Source of the DNA: Kitasatospora sp. GP82
GTDB lineage: Bacteria > Actinomycetota > Actinomycetes > Streptomycetales > Streptomycetaceae
Direction: 5' to 3'
DNA length: 64,000 nt
Assembly: GCF_029892105.1 (NCBI RefSeq)
Contig: NZ_JARZAJ010000001.1
Location: forward strand, 305,914 to 369,913
Shown: positions 24,864 through 33,671 of the stretch, one piece after another
Position numbering within the stretch: the stretch's first letter is position 1
Layout of the letters: the number at the start of each line of letters is the position of its first letter
The notes under the pieces: generated by a model
What the model saw: the letters and a program-made list of their open reading frames with translations, nothing else
What the model was told of the DNA's origin: nothing
Databases searched by the model: none
Program-made: the position numbers and the translations under genes

Positions 24864-26423
24864 ATGAGCGCCTCGCCGACCGAACCCATGAACCATCGCC
24901 AAGTACTCGAAGCCCTGTCCGGTCTGCTCCTCGGCCTCTTCGTGGCGGTGCTGTCCTCGACCGTCGTGTCGAACGCCCTGCCCCGGATCCTCAACGACCT
25001 CCACGGCGGCCAGTCCGCCTACACCTGGGTGATCACCGCCGCACTGCTCTCGCTCACGGCCTCCACGCCGATCTGGGGCAAGCTCTCCGATCTGGTCAGC
25101 AAGAAGCTGCTGGTGCAGGCCGCGCTGGTGATCTACATCGCCTCCTCCGCGCTGGCGGGCCTCTCGCAGAACCCCGGTGAGCTGATCGCCTGCCGCGTGC
25201 TCCAGGGCATCGGGGCGGGCGGTGTCACCGCGCTCGGCCAGATCTGCCTGGCCTCGATGGTCTCGCCGCGCGAGCGCGGCCGGTACAGCGGCTACTTCGG
25301 CGCGGTCTTCGCGCTGGCCACCATCGGCGGCCCGCTGATCGGCGGCGTCATCGTGGACACCAGCTGGCTCGGCTGGCGCTGGTGCTTCTACGTCGGCATC
25401 CCCTTCTCGCTGATCGCCATCGCCGTGCTCCAGCGGACCCTGAAGCTGCCCGTCACCAAGCGCAAGGTGAAGATCGACTACCTGGGCTCCGTGCTGATCG
25501 CCGCCGCCGTCAGCCTGCTGATGATCTGGATCAGCCTGGCCGGCCAGAACTACGCCTGGGTGTCCTGGCAGACCTTCGTCATGGTCCCCGGCGGTCTGCT
25601 GCTGGCCGCGCTCTTCGTACTGGTCGAGAGCCGGGCGGCCGAGCCGATCATCCCGCTGGGCCTGTTCCGCTACCGCACCGTCACCCTCGCCGCGATCGCC
25701 AGCGCCCTGGTCGGTATCGGGATGTACGGCGCGACCACCTTCCTCAGCCAGTACTTCCAGCTGGCCAAGGAGAAGTCGCCGACCATGGCGGGCATCATGA
25801 CCCTGCCGATGATCCTGGGACTGGCCATCTCCTCCACCGTCGCCGGACGCCTGATCACCAAGTACGGCAAGTGGAAGGCGTACCTGGTCGCCGGCACCTT
25901 CCTGCTCGCGGTCGGCTTCGGGCTGCTGGGCACCGTCCGGGACAACACCTCGTACGGGCTGCTCGCCCTCTACATGGCGGCGACCGGCCTCGGCCTCGGA
26001 CTGACCATGCAGAACCTGGTCCTCGCGGTCCAGAACACCGTCCCGCGCCATGAGCTCGGCGCGGCCAGTTCGGCGGTCACCTTCTTCCGCACCATGGGCG
26101 GTGCGATGGGCGTCACGGCGCTCGGGGCGCTGCTCTCCAACCGGGTCACCCACTACCTGACCGACAACCTGACGGCCGCACACATCAACCCGGCGGGCGC
26201 GGCTGCGGGCGGTGGCGAGATCCCCGACCTGCACAAGTTGCCCAAGCCGCTGGTCCCGCTGGTCACCGACGCCTTCGGGCACGGTGTGGCGGAGGTCTTC
26301 CTGGTGGCCGCGCCGTTCGCGCTGCTGGCCTTCCTGGTGGTGCTGCTGATCCGCGAGGTGCCGCTGCGGAGCGGCCACGAGGAGCCCGCCGCGCAGCCGG
26401 AGCCGCAGCTCGTCAAGGGCTGA
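24864..26423 (+). CDS. MFS drug exporter, DHA2 (EmrB/QacA) family
   Basis: 519 residues with 14 predicted transmembrane helices. First helix LSGLLLGLFVAVLSSTVVSN, then the DHA2-type ITAALLSLTASTPIWGKLSD with the conserved loop-2 motif region, and motif C-like GGPLIGGVIVDTSWLGWRW in helix 5. Proton-driven export of toxic compounds is expected; substrate unknown. The ATG at 24864 (MSASPTEPMNHRQ) follows GAAGGACCCAG. Preceded by paired palindromic operators and a MarR gene, so probably induced by its substrate. Confidence 0.93.
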   Translation: MSASPTEPMNHRQVLEALSGLLLGLFVAVLSSTVVSNALPRILNDLHGGQSAYTWVITAALLSLTASTPIWGKLSDLVSKKLLVQAALVIYIASSALAGLSQNPGELIACRVLQGIGAGGVTALGQICLASMVSPRERGRYSGYFGAVFALATIGGPLIGGVIVDTSWLGWRWCFYVGIPFSLIAIAVLQRTLKLPVTKRKVKIDYLGSVLIAAAVSLLMIWISLAGQNYAWVSWQTFVMVPGGLLLAALFVLVESRAAEPIIPLGLFRYRTVTLAAIASALVGIGMYGATTFLSQYFQLAKEKSPTMAGIMTLPMILGLAISSTVAGRLITKYGKWKAYLVAGTFLLAVGFGLLGTVRDNTSYGLLALYMAATGLGLGLTMQNLVLAVQNTVPRHELGAASSAVTFFRTMGGAMGVTALGALLSNRVTHYLTDNLTAAHINPAGAAAGGGEIPDLHKLPKPLVPLVTDAFGHGVAEVFLVAAPFALLAFLVVLLIREVPLRSGHEEPAAQPEPQLVKG

Positions 26424-26451
26424 GAGCCGGATACGGCACCGGAAACCGCCA

Positions 26452-26576
26452 GGGGCGAGGTGCTCTGCCGGACCAACTGCGTTCGCGAGCGATCCCGTGC
26501 CTTCGGGGGCGATGGGCAACCGATCGGCCATGGGCAACCGGTCGGCCATGGGCAACCGATCAGCCATGGGCAACCA
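26452..26576. repeat. 18-bp tandem repeat (four copies) next to a dispersed GC-rich repeat
   Basis: ATGGGCAACCGATCGGCC-type units start at 26512, 26530, 26548 and 26566 (exact 18-bp period, last copy partial). They are preceded at about 26452-26490 by a diverged copy of the dispersed repeat (AGGGGCGAGGTGCTCTGCC, then AACTGCGTTCGCGAG). The period is a multiple of three, so open frames with MADRLP repeats appear on the minus strand but have no gene features. Confidence 0.88.
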
Positions 26577-26578
26577 AA

Positions 26579-26622
26579 AGGGGCGCGGGGCTCTGCTTGA
26601 TCAAGCAGAGCCCCGCGCCCCT
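26579..26622. terminator. Perfect 44-bp palindrome, bidirectional terminator
   Basis: The left arm from 26579 (AGGGGCGCGGGGCTCTGC and on) is mirrored without mismatch to 26622, with no spacer. It lies between the convergent MFS gene and the small membrane-protein gene and is the most symmetrical member of the dispersed GGGGCGCGGGG repeat family. Confidence 0.85.
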
Positions 26623-26641
26623 GAGCGCTGAGCGCGTCGGG

Positions 26642-26890
26642 TCAGCCGGCGATCAGCGACAGCCCGTACAGCACGACGCCCGCGCAGGCGGCGAAGCAGA
26701 CGGAGGCGCCGGCCAGCGCCAGCGTGCCCCTGCCCGATGCCGCGCCTTCGGCGCCGGACCGGCCGGCCTCCAGCGCCGCCTCGCGGCGGGAGAGGGCGAG
26801 GACGCCGAGGGCGAAGACCGTGACCACCGCGACGGTGATGACGAAGCTGGCCCCTGCGGTCTGGGCGAGGGCGGCCCACTTGATGCTCAT
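26642..26890 (-). CDS. Small two-helix membrane protein downstream of the phosphate transporter
   Basis: 82 residues from the ATG at 26890: two hydrophobic helices (about 12-33 and 58-80) joined by a basic, Gly/Ala-rich loop with RREAALEAGR. It begins 19 bp after the PiT transporter's stop on the same strand, so it is cotranscribed and may be an accessory or regulatory partner. No family name is secure. GGAAGGCAGTC gives a good ribosome-binding site. Confidence 0.78.
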   Translation of the reverse strand: MSIKWAALAQTAGASFVITVAVVTVFALGVLALSRREAALEAGRSGAEGAASGRGTLALAGASVCFAACAGVVLYGLSLIAG

Positions 26891-26909
26891 GAGTGACTGC
26901 CTTCCGGGC

Positions 26910-28100
26910 TCAGGCCGCGACGGTGGTCGAGGCCGGGGTCGGGACGGTGGCGGCGGGGGTGCCCGCGGCCGGGGTGACCTCGGTGGTCTCGACCGGGGTG
27001 ACGTCGTTGACGTTGCCCGCGTGCACCGGCTGGCGGCGGGAGACGAGGTACATCGCGCCCGAACCGGCCACCAGCGCCGTGCCGACCACCGCGACACCCC
27101 AGGTGCCCTGGTCCACGATTACGGCCGCGAGACCGGCGACGACGGCCGCCGCAGGCAGGGTCAGGCCCCAGGTGTAGACCATGCGGCGGGCCATGCCCCA
27201 GTTCAGCCGGGGGTTACGGCCGCCGAGACCGGCGCCCATGATGCCGCCGGAGCAGACCTGGGTGGTGGAGAGGCCGTAGCCCATGGAGGAGGAGGTCAGG
27301 ATGACGGTGGCGGCGGCGGTCTCGGAGGCCAGGCCCTGCGGCGGACGGATGTCGGCCAGGCCCGAGCCCATGCTGCGGATGATCCGCCAGCCGCCCATGT
27401 AGGTGCCGAGCGCGATGGCCGCACCGGCGCTGGCGATGACCCAGACCGGGGGCGTCGCGCCCTTGTGCAGCGCGCCGGCCGAGACCAGGGCCAGGGTGAT
27501 GATGCCCATGGTCTTCTGGGCGTCGTTGGTGCCGTGCGCCAGCGAGATCAGCGAGGCGGAGAACATCTGGCCCTTGCGGAAGCCCTTGTCGCTGGTCTTC
27601 TCGTCGGTCTTCCTGGTCAGCAGGTACGCCAGCTTGGTGGCGCCCCAGGAGGCCAGTCCGGCGACGATCGGCGAGGCGACGGCCGGGATCACGATCTTGG
27701 ACAGCACGGTCGCGAAGTTCACGCCGTGCAGGCCGACACCGACCACGGTGGCGCCGATCAGACCGCCGTAGAGCGCGTGCGACGAGCTGGAGGGCAGGCC
27801 CCGCAGCCAGGTCAGCAGGTTCCAGAGGATGGCGCCCACCAGCGCCGCGAAGATGATCGACGGTTGGATGCCCGCCTTCTCGTTGACGATGCCGCCCGAA
27901 ATGGTGCTGGCGACCTTCACGGAGAGGAACGCACCCGCGAAGTTGAGGACTGCCGCGATGGTGACCGCGACCTTGGGCTTGAGGGCTCCCGTGGCGATGG
28001 AGGTGGCCATCGCGTTGGCGGTGTCGTGGAAGCCGTTGGTGAAGTCGAAGGCGAGCGCCGTGATGATCACAACGGCCACCAGGAACGTGATGTGTTCCAT
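26910..28100 (-). CDS. PiT-family low-affinity inorganic phosphate transporter
   Basis: 396 residues, about ten membrane helices with the duplicated PiT signatures: GFHDTANAMATSIATGAL in the N-terminal half and SLAHGTNDAQKTMGIITLAL in the C-terminal half. Cation-coupled uptake of phosphate or metal-phosphate. The C-tail of about 45 residues is Pro/Thr/Ala-rich and probably disordered. The ATG at 28100 was chosen over a TTG two codons earlier. A PHO box stands 60-81 bp upstream, indicating PhoP activation in phosphate starvation. Confidence 0.95.
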   Translation of the reverse strand: MEHITFLVAVVIITALAFDFTNGFHDTANAMATSIATGALKPKVAVTIAAVLNFAGAFLSVKVASTISGGIVNEKAGIQPSIIFAALVGAILWNLLTWLRGLPSSSSHALYGGLIGATVVGVGLHGVNFATVLSKIVIPAVASPIVAGLASWGATKLAYLLTRKTDEKTSDKGFRKGQMFSASLISLAHGTNDAQKTMGIITLALVSAGALHKGATPPVWVIASAGAAIALGTYMGGWRIIRSMGSGLADIRPPQGLASETAAATVILTSSSMGYGLSTTQVCSGGIMGAGLGGRNPRLNWGMARRMVYTWGLTLPAAAVVAGLAAVIVDQGTWGVAVVGTALVAGSGAMYLVSRRQPVHAGNVNDVTPVETTEVTPAAGTPAATVPTPASTTVAA

Positions 28101-28159
28101 ACCCAAACAATCGTCGTAGTTGCCGAGCTGACGGTGGTGTCATCGTGGACCGTAGGGAC

Positions 28160-28181
28160 GGTTGGTGAACGGAAGGTGAAC
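28160..28181 (-). promoter_or_regulatory. PHO box (PhoP binding direct repeats) of the PiT gene
   Basis: On the minus strand two 11-bp direct repeat units, GTTCACCTTCC and GTTCACCAACC, lie back to back; the seven-base GTTCACC core is perfect in both. This is the Streptomyces PhoP consensus (GTTCACC plus four less conserved bases). It lies 60-81 bp before the PiT start codon. Confidence 0.85.
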
Positions 28182-28444
28182 TACGGCGGGAATCGTGGCT
28201 CGGATGATGTCGTGAGGGTTGCGTGAAGGCGACCCCTGCGTGCCGCTTGAGCCCCTGACGTGGCCATTTGTCGGTGATCATCCGGTTTGACGACAGCCCC
28301 ATGAGACGCGGCTCACAACGGAGCTGAGAATTCATCAGACCCGTTCGGAGAGCCTCTGTCTGTCGCGGCCCCGTCATGGCAGGATCAGCCAGTGACTGGC
28401 GGGTAACAGAGGTCCGGCGCGGCCGGACGGGGGAGGGCAGGCCG
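28182..28444. other. Upstream region of the NlpC/P60 gene
   Basis: The remainder of the divergent gap between the PiT and NlpC/P60 genes. TTGACG at 28287-28292 is a possible -35 hexamer, but no good -10 follows at standard spacing. I looked for a c-di-AMP (ydaO) riboswitch, often found before such hydrolase genes in Streptomyces, and did not see its conserved sequence. Confidence 0.3.
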
Positions 28445-29869
28445 ATGGGGGCTGCACAGCGCGTCGAGGCAACCGGTGTGCGGCCGTGGGTGCGGGCCGC
28501 GCTGCGCTGCGGAGCGATGCTGGCGGTCGCCGCCCTGGCGCTCCCGCTGGCCGGCACGGCGTACGCGGCCCCGGAGCCCCGACCCAACGTCAACGTCGCG
28601 CCGGGCGCCGATCCGCTCGCCGACGCCAAGGCCACTCTTGCCCCGCTGCTGCAACGCCTGCACCAGCTCTACACGGAGGCCGAGGCCGCCACCGAGCAGT
28701 ACAACACCACCGCCGACAAGCTCAGGCAGCAGCAGGCCACCGTCGCCGACCTGCACACCCGCCTGGCCCGCCAGCAGACCGCCGTGGACACCGGTACCGA
28801 CATCGCGGCCCAGCTCGCGGGCGCCCAGTACCGCAACGGCAACGTCTCCGAGTACGCCGACCTGCTGCTCGCCAAGGACCCGTACGAGGCCGTGGTGATC
28901 GCCGAGTTGCTCCAGGCCGCCGGGCGCTCGCAGTCGGTCTTCCTGGACAAGCTCAAGGCCGACCGGGCCGAGCTCACCGGGCTCCAGCAGCAGGCCGAGG
29001 CCGCCCAGGCCCAGGTCCAGGCGCTGGCCACCCAGCAGGAGCGGACCAAGACGGACACGGCCAAGCGGCTGCAGGCCGTCGAGGACATGGTCGCCTCGCT
29101 CACCGGCGCCCAGCGAAGCGAGCTGGAGCAGCTGGAGAAGCAGCAGGCCGACGAGGCCCAGCTGGCCTTCCTCGCCTCCGGTGCGCTCGGCAAGGGCGAG
29201 CGCACCCCCTCGGCCGCCGGGCGCCAGGCCGTCGCCTACGCGCTGGCGCAGCTCGGCAAGGACTACCGCTGGGGCGGGGAGGGGCCGGACATGTTCGACT
29301 GCTCCGGGCTGACCTCGCAGGCGTGGCTGCACGCCGGCCGTCCGATCCCCAGGACCAGCCAGGAACAGTGGGCGGGGCTCCGGCATGTGGCACTGAACCA
29401 GCTGCGCCCCGGTGACCTGGTGATCTACCACGAGGATGCGACGCACGTCGGGATGTACATCGGCGGCGGGCTGGTCGTCCAGGCGCCGCACACCGGCGCG
29501 GTGGTGAAGATCTCGCCGGTGGCCATGCTGCCGATCCTCGGCGCGGTGCGGCCCGACCCGGAGGCGGGTGCGGACGAGCAGGGCGGTGCCTGGAAGGTCC
29601 CGGACGTCGGCGACACGGTGAACGAGGTCACGCCGATCAAGCCCTCGAAGCCGTCCGAGCTGCCGAAGCCTCCTGCGCCGCCCGAGACGCACCCCCCGAC
29701 CGGAACCCCGAGCAGCCCGCCGCCGTCCACCCCGCCGTCGACCCCGCCGAGCGCCCCGTCGAGCACCAAGCCGGGTACGCCGTCGGCGACGCCGTCCGGT
29801 TCCGGCTCGCCCTCGCCGTCCGCTTCCCTCTCGCCTTCGGGTTCCCCGTCCACCTCGGGCCGGGGCTGA
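28445..29869 (+). CDS. Secreted NlpC/P60 peptidoglycan endopeptidase with coiled coil
   Basis: 474 residues. Signal peptide ending around AGTAYA-APEP (about 40), then a long coiled coil (~60-255, many Gln/Ala/Leu heptads) and the NlpC/P60 domain (~255-370) with catalytic Cys in MFDCSGLTSQ (about 285) and His in THVGMYIGGG (about 334), third residue in QAPHTG. The C-terminal ~90 residues are Pro/Ser/Thr-rich and probably span the wall. It cuts peptide stems of peptidoglycan. Similar RipA-like proteins are kept inactive by the coiled coil until division. ATG at 28445 with GGGAGGGCAGG upstream. Confidence 0.92.
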   Translation: MGAAQRVEATGVRPWVRAALRCGAMLAVAALALPLAGTAYAAPEPRPNVNVAPGADPLADAKATLAPLLQRLHQLYTEAEAATEQYNTTADKLRQQQATVADLHTRLARQQTAVDTGTDIAAQLAGAQYRNGNVSEYADLLLAKDPYEAVVIAELLQAAGRSQSVFLDKLKADRAELTGLQQQAEAAQAQVQALATQQERTKTDTAKRLQAVEDMVASLTGAQRSELEQLEKQQADEAQLAFLASGALGKGERTPSAAGRQAVAYALAQLGKDYRWGGEGPDMFDCSGLTSQAWLHAGRPIPRTSQEQWAGLRHVALNQLRPGDLVIYHEDATHVGMYIGGGLVVQAPHTGAVVKISPVAMLPILGAVRPDPEAGADEQGGAWKVPDVGDTVNEVTPIKPSKPSELPKPPAPPETHPPTGTPSSPPPSTPPSTPPSAPSSTKPGTPSATPSGSGSPSPSASLSPSGSPSTSGRG

Positions 29870-29876
29870 CCGGTCC

Positions 29877-31187
29877 TCAGCGGTCGGCCGCGGCCGGTTC
29901 CGGCGCCAGCTGCATCTCGGGGCGGCCGGTGACCAGCAGCCAGGCGGGCAGGGCTGCCACGCAGAGCATCGGGAGCAGCGCGAGGTCCGGGACGATCGCG
30001 ACCGCGGTGAACAGGCTCATCCAGCCCTGCCTGGTGGTCGCCAGCAGCAGACCGAGGCTCGCGCAGACCACGGCCAGGGCCGGCGGCACCGAGGGAATGA
30101 GCGCGCTGACGGCGAAGCCCAGGGCCACCCCGACGAACACCACCGGGAAGATCCGGCCGCCCCGGAACCCGGAGCCGGCGGCGATCAGCATCGCGAGCAG
30201 CTTGACCACCGTCATGCCGAGCAGTGCCCAGAAGCCGTGGTCGCCATAGCCGAGGGCGAGTTCCTTGAGCTGGTCGAGGCCCTTGAAGAGGGTCGGCTCG
30301 CCACCGAGCGCACCGAGGACGCCCAGTGCCAGACCGCCCGCCGTCAGCATCGCCACCGGGTGGGCGATCTGGTGGAACCCCCGGTGGACGTACGGGAGGG
30401 CGTAGACGGCGGCCAGTCCGAACAGGGCGCCCAGGGCACCGATCAGCAGGGCCCAGACGAGGTCGAGCGGCCGGGCGCCGGGGTAGCCGGGCACCTTGGC
30501 CACGAAGTCGTTCCCGGCGACCAGCAGTGTGGTGAGCGAGGCTGTGACGGCGGCGACCAGCGGGGCGAACAGCCGGTCCCAGAGTGCTCCGGGGGCGGGC
30601 ACCTCGGAGAGGATCAGGGCGGCCGCGACGGGGGTGCCGAAGAGCGCGGCGATCGTCCCCGCAGCGGCGAGGCCCAGCCAGAGGGCCGGGCCGCTGTCGG
30701 GGAGGAAGCGCCGTCCGATCCAGTAGGCCAGCGCGATGTTGATCATTGCGATCGGGTTCTCGGGGCCGAGACTGACGCCACCGGCCAGCGCCAGCACGGT
30801 GGCCACGGCCAGACCCGGCAGTACGTACGGGGGCTGCGGCAGGTCCACCAGGCTCGTGGTGGCCGGGTCCGGACCCGCGTGGCCGGGGGACTTCCAGACC
30901 GTCAGGCCGACGGTGGCGCCGGTGGCGGTCAGGACGAGGATGATCCACCACGGGTTGAAGCCGTCGATGCCCAGGCCGTGCGGGATCGCCGTCCAGAGCA
31001 GGTACTGCAGGCGCCCCGCGGCCCGGTTGAGGCCCAGCAGGACCAGGGCGCACCCGATGCCCACCAGGATCGCCGGGGCGATCAGCGGGATCAGCCGGCT
31101 CGCCGGGGTGACCGGGCCGCGGGCCGGGCGCTCGGGGTCGTCGGGGTTGCCATGGCCGGCGCTGTCGTGCGGGGCGGCGTCGGCCAT
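29877..31187 (-). CDS. ClC-family voltage-gated chloride channel / transporter
   Basis: 436 residues with 10-12 helices. The ClC anion-path motifs are visible: GGVSLGPENPIAMIN (variant of the GREGP loop) and GSGFRGGRIFPVVFVGV (GxFxP loop). The gating glutamate, if present, is the Glu of GPENP. Exchanges or conducts chloride or related anions. ATG at 31187 with GGAGG upstream. Converges on the NlpC/P60 gene with only 7 bp between the stops. Confidence 0.88.
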   Translation of the reverse strand: MADAAPHDSAGHGNPDDPERPARGPVTPASRLIPLIAPAILVGIGCALVLLGLNRAAGRLQYLLWTAIPHGLGIDGFNPWWIILVLTATGATVGLTVWKSPGHAGPDPATTSLVDLPQPPYVLPGLAVATVLALAGGVSLGPENPIAMINIALAYWIGRRFLPDSGPALWLGLAAAGTIAALFGTPVAAALILSEVPAPGALWDRLFAPLVAAVTASLTTLLVAGNDFVAKVPGYPGARPLDLVWALLIGALGALFGLAAVYALPYVHRGFHQIAHPVAMLTAGGLALGVLGALGGEPTLFKGLDQLKELALGYGDHGFWALLGMTVVKLLAMLIAAGSGFRGGRIFPVVFVGVALGFAVSALIPSVPPALAVVCASLGLLLATTRQGWMSLFTAVAIVPDLALLPMLCVAALPAWLLVTGRPEMQLAPEPAAADR

Positions 31188-31287
31188 GGCGGTACCTCCG
31201 GGGTCGGCCCGTGCGGGTGGGTGTCAGATTAGTGGCAAATCAGACATTTCACCCGAACATCCCGACGGGGTGTCACCTGTCGTCGTG

Positions 31288-33612
31288 TCAGCCGCGGCTC
31301 TCGGCCACGGCGGTCGAGGCGGCCGATCCGGCCGGGGTGCTGTCGGCCTCGAAGCGGATCACCACGGCCTTGGAGGTCGGCGTGTTGCTGATGTCCGCCG
31401 TCGAGTCCAGCGGGACCAGCACATTGGTCTCCGGGTAGTACGCGGCCGCGCCGCCCCGGGCCACCGGGTAGTGCACCACCTTGAAGTGCGGTGCCCGGCG
31501 CTCGACGCCGTCCTGCCACTCGCTCACCAGATCGACGTAACCGCCCTCGACCAGGCCGAGTTCGGTGGCGTCGGCGGGGTTCACCATGACCACCCGGCGG
31601 CCGCCGGTGATACCGCGGTAGCGGTCGTCGAGGCCGTAGACGGTGGTGTTGTACTGGTCGTGCGAACGCAGGGTCTGCAGCAGCAGGCGGCCCGCCGGGA
31701 CCTCGGGGGCGGTCAGCGGGTTGACGCTGAAGTTGGCCTTGCCGGTGGTGGTCGGGAAGGTGCGGCTGTCGCGCGGACCGTGCGGGAGAGCGAAGCCACC
31801 GGGGCGGCGCACCTTGGTGTTGTAGTGCTCGAAGCCCGGCACGACCCGGGCGATCCGCTCCCGCAGGGTGTCGTAGTCGGTGGCGAAGTCCTCCCAGGGG
31901 AGCGGCTCCTGCGGGCCGAGGGTGGCACGGGCCAGGCGGCAGACGATCGCCACCTCGGAGAGCAGCTCGGGGCTCGGCGGGCGCAGTCCGCCGCGCGAGG
32001 AGTGCACCATGCCCATCGAGTCCTCGACGCTGACGAACTGGTTGCCCTTGGCCGTGCGGTCCTTGTCGGTGCGGCCGAGGGTCGGCAGGATCAGCGCGCG
32101 GGCACCGGTCACCACGTGCGAGCGGTTGAGCTTGGTGGAGACGTGCACCGTCAGGCGGCAGCGGCGGATCGCCGCCTCGGTCACCTCGGTGTCGGGAGTC
32201 GCGGCGACGAAGTTGCCGCCCATGGCGAAGAAGACCTTCACCCGGCCGTCCCGCATCGCCCTGATGGTGTCCACCGAGTCGTAGCCGTGGCGGCGCGGCG
32301 GCTCGAAGCCGAACTCCTTGCCGAGGGCGTCCAGGAAGGACTTGGCGGGGCGCTCGAAGATGCCCATCGTCCGGTCGCCCTGCACATTGCTGTGGCCGCG
32401 CACAGGGCAGACCCCGGCGCCCGGGCGGCCGACATTGCCGCGCAGCAGAAGGAAGTTGACCACCTCGCGGATGGTCGGCACGGCGTGCTTGTGCTGGGTC
32501 AGGCCCATCGCCCAGCAGACGATGATCTTCTCCGAGGCCAGTACGAGGCGGGCCAGCTCCTCGATCTGCTCGTACGGCAGGCCGGTGGCGGCAAGGACCT
32601 CCGCGCGGTCGGTGGTCTTCGCCTCGGCCGCGAACTCCTCGAAGCCGAGGGTGTGTTCGGCGATGAACTCCTCGTCGACGGCGCCCTCGGTGCCGAGCAG
32701 GATCTGGTTGAGGGCGCGGAAGAGCGCGAGATCGCCGCCGAGGCGGATCTGCAGGAAGAGGTCGGTCAGCTTGGTGCCGTGGCCGATCAGGCCGCGCGCG
32801 TTCTGCGGGTTCTTGAAGCGCTCCAGCCCCGCCTCCGGCAGCGGGTTGACGCTGACGATCTTCGCTCCGGCCCGCTTGGCCCGCTCCAGTGCGGAGAGCA
32901 TCCGGGGGTGGTTGGTGCCCGGGTTCTGACCGGCCACGATGATCAGGTCGGCCTGGTAGAGGTCCTTGAGGTGGACGCTTCCCTTGCCGACACCCAAGGT
33001 CTCGGTGAGAGCCGACCCCGAGGACTCGTGGCACATGTTGGAGCAGTCGGGCAGGTTGTTGGTGCCGAGTCGGCGGGCGAACAGCTGGTAGGCGAAGGCG
33101 GCCTCGTTGCTGGTCCGTCCCGAGGTGTAGAAGGCGGCGCCGTCCGGGGTGTCGAGGGCCTTGAGCTCGTCGGCGACGATCGAGAAGGCGCGGTCCCAGG
33201 AGACCGGGACGTAGTGGGTGGCACCCTCGTCCAGCAGCATCGGCTGGGTCAGGCGGCCCTGCTGGCCCAGCCAGTAGCCGGAGCGCTCGGCGAGCTCGGC
33301 GACCGGATGTGCGGCGAAGAACTCGGTGGTGATCCGGCGCTCGGTGGCCTCCTCGGCGACCGCCTTGGCACCGTTCTCGCAGAACTCGGCGCTATGGGTC
33401 TTGCCCGGCTCGGGCCACGCACAGCCCGGGCAGTCGAAGCCGTCCGGCTGGTTCATCTTGCGCAGGGTGGCCAGCGTACGGCGGGCGCCCATCTGGTCAC
33501 CCGCTTTGCGCAGGGTGTGGCCGATCGCGGGCAGGCCGGCTGCGGCGTGCTGCGGCGGCGAGACCTGGGGCGCGTCCTGCGCCGGGTCACTCTGCGGGGC
33601 CTGCTTGGCCAT
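31288..33612 (-). CDS. FdhF/YdeP family molybdopterin oxidoreductase
   Basis: 774 residues. An N-terminal cysteine motif (FDCPGCAWPEPG) resembles a degenerate iron-sulfur site. Molybdopterin-binding blocks follow (YTSGRTSNEAAFAYQLFARR, NLPDCSNMCHESSGSALTET, GQNPGTNHPRMLSALE) and the C-terminal MoCo-dinucleotide domain (LLLQTLRSHDQYNTTVYGLD). The family includes formate dehydrogenase H-like and acid-resistance YdeP proteins; the physiological substrate is unknown. ATG at 33612 behind GGAGGTGGGCAGTC. Monocistronic. Confidence 0.93.
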   Translation of the reverse strand: MAKQAPQSDPAQDAPQVSPPQHAAAGLPAIGHTLRKAGDQMGARRTLATLRKMNQPDGFDCPGCAWPEPGKTHSAEFCENGAKAVAEEATERRITTEFFAAHPVAELAERSGYWLGQQGRLTQPMLLDEGATHYVPVSWDRAFSIVADELKALDTPDGAAFYTSGRTSNEAAFAYQLFARRLGTNNLPDCSNMCHESSGSALTETLGVGKGSVHLKDLYQADLIIVAGQNPGTNHPRMLSALERAKRAGAKIVSVNPLPEAGLERFKNPQNARGLIGHGTKLTDLFLQIRLGGDLALFRALNQILLGTEGAVDEEFIAEHTLGFEEFAAEAKTTDRAEVLAATGLPYEQIEELARLVLASEKIIVCWAMGLTQHKHAVPTIREVVNFLLLRGNVGRPGAGVCPVRGHSNVQGDRTMGIFERPAKSFLDALGKEFGFEPPRRHGYDSVDTIRAMRDGRVKVFFAMGGNFVAATPDTEVTEAAIRRCRLTVHVSTKLNRSHVVTGARALILPTLGRTDKDRTAKGNQFVSVEDSMGMVHSSRGGLRPPSPELLSEVAIVCRLARATLGPQEPLPWEDFATDYDTLRERIARVVPGFEHYNTKVRRPGGFALPHGPRDSRTFPTTTGKANFSVNPLTAPEVPAGRLLLQTLRSHDQYNTTVYGLDDRYRGITGGRRVVMVNPADATELGLVEGGYVDLVSEWQDGVERRAPHFKVVHYPVARGGAAAYYPETNVLVPLDSTADISNTPTSKAVVIRFEADSTPAGSAASTAVAESRG

Positions 33613-33671
33613 GACTGCCCACCTCCTGCTCCTCGGGCCCGCCATCATTGCCGACCCCTGCATCAATCCTT

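Noticed and set aside
28182..28444. c-di-AMP riboswitch before the NlpC/P60 gene
   Set aside because: Conserved ydaO elements were looked for and not seen.
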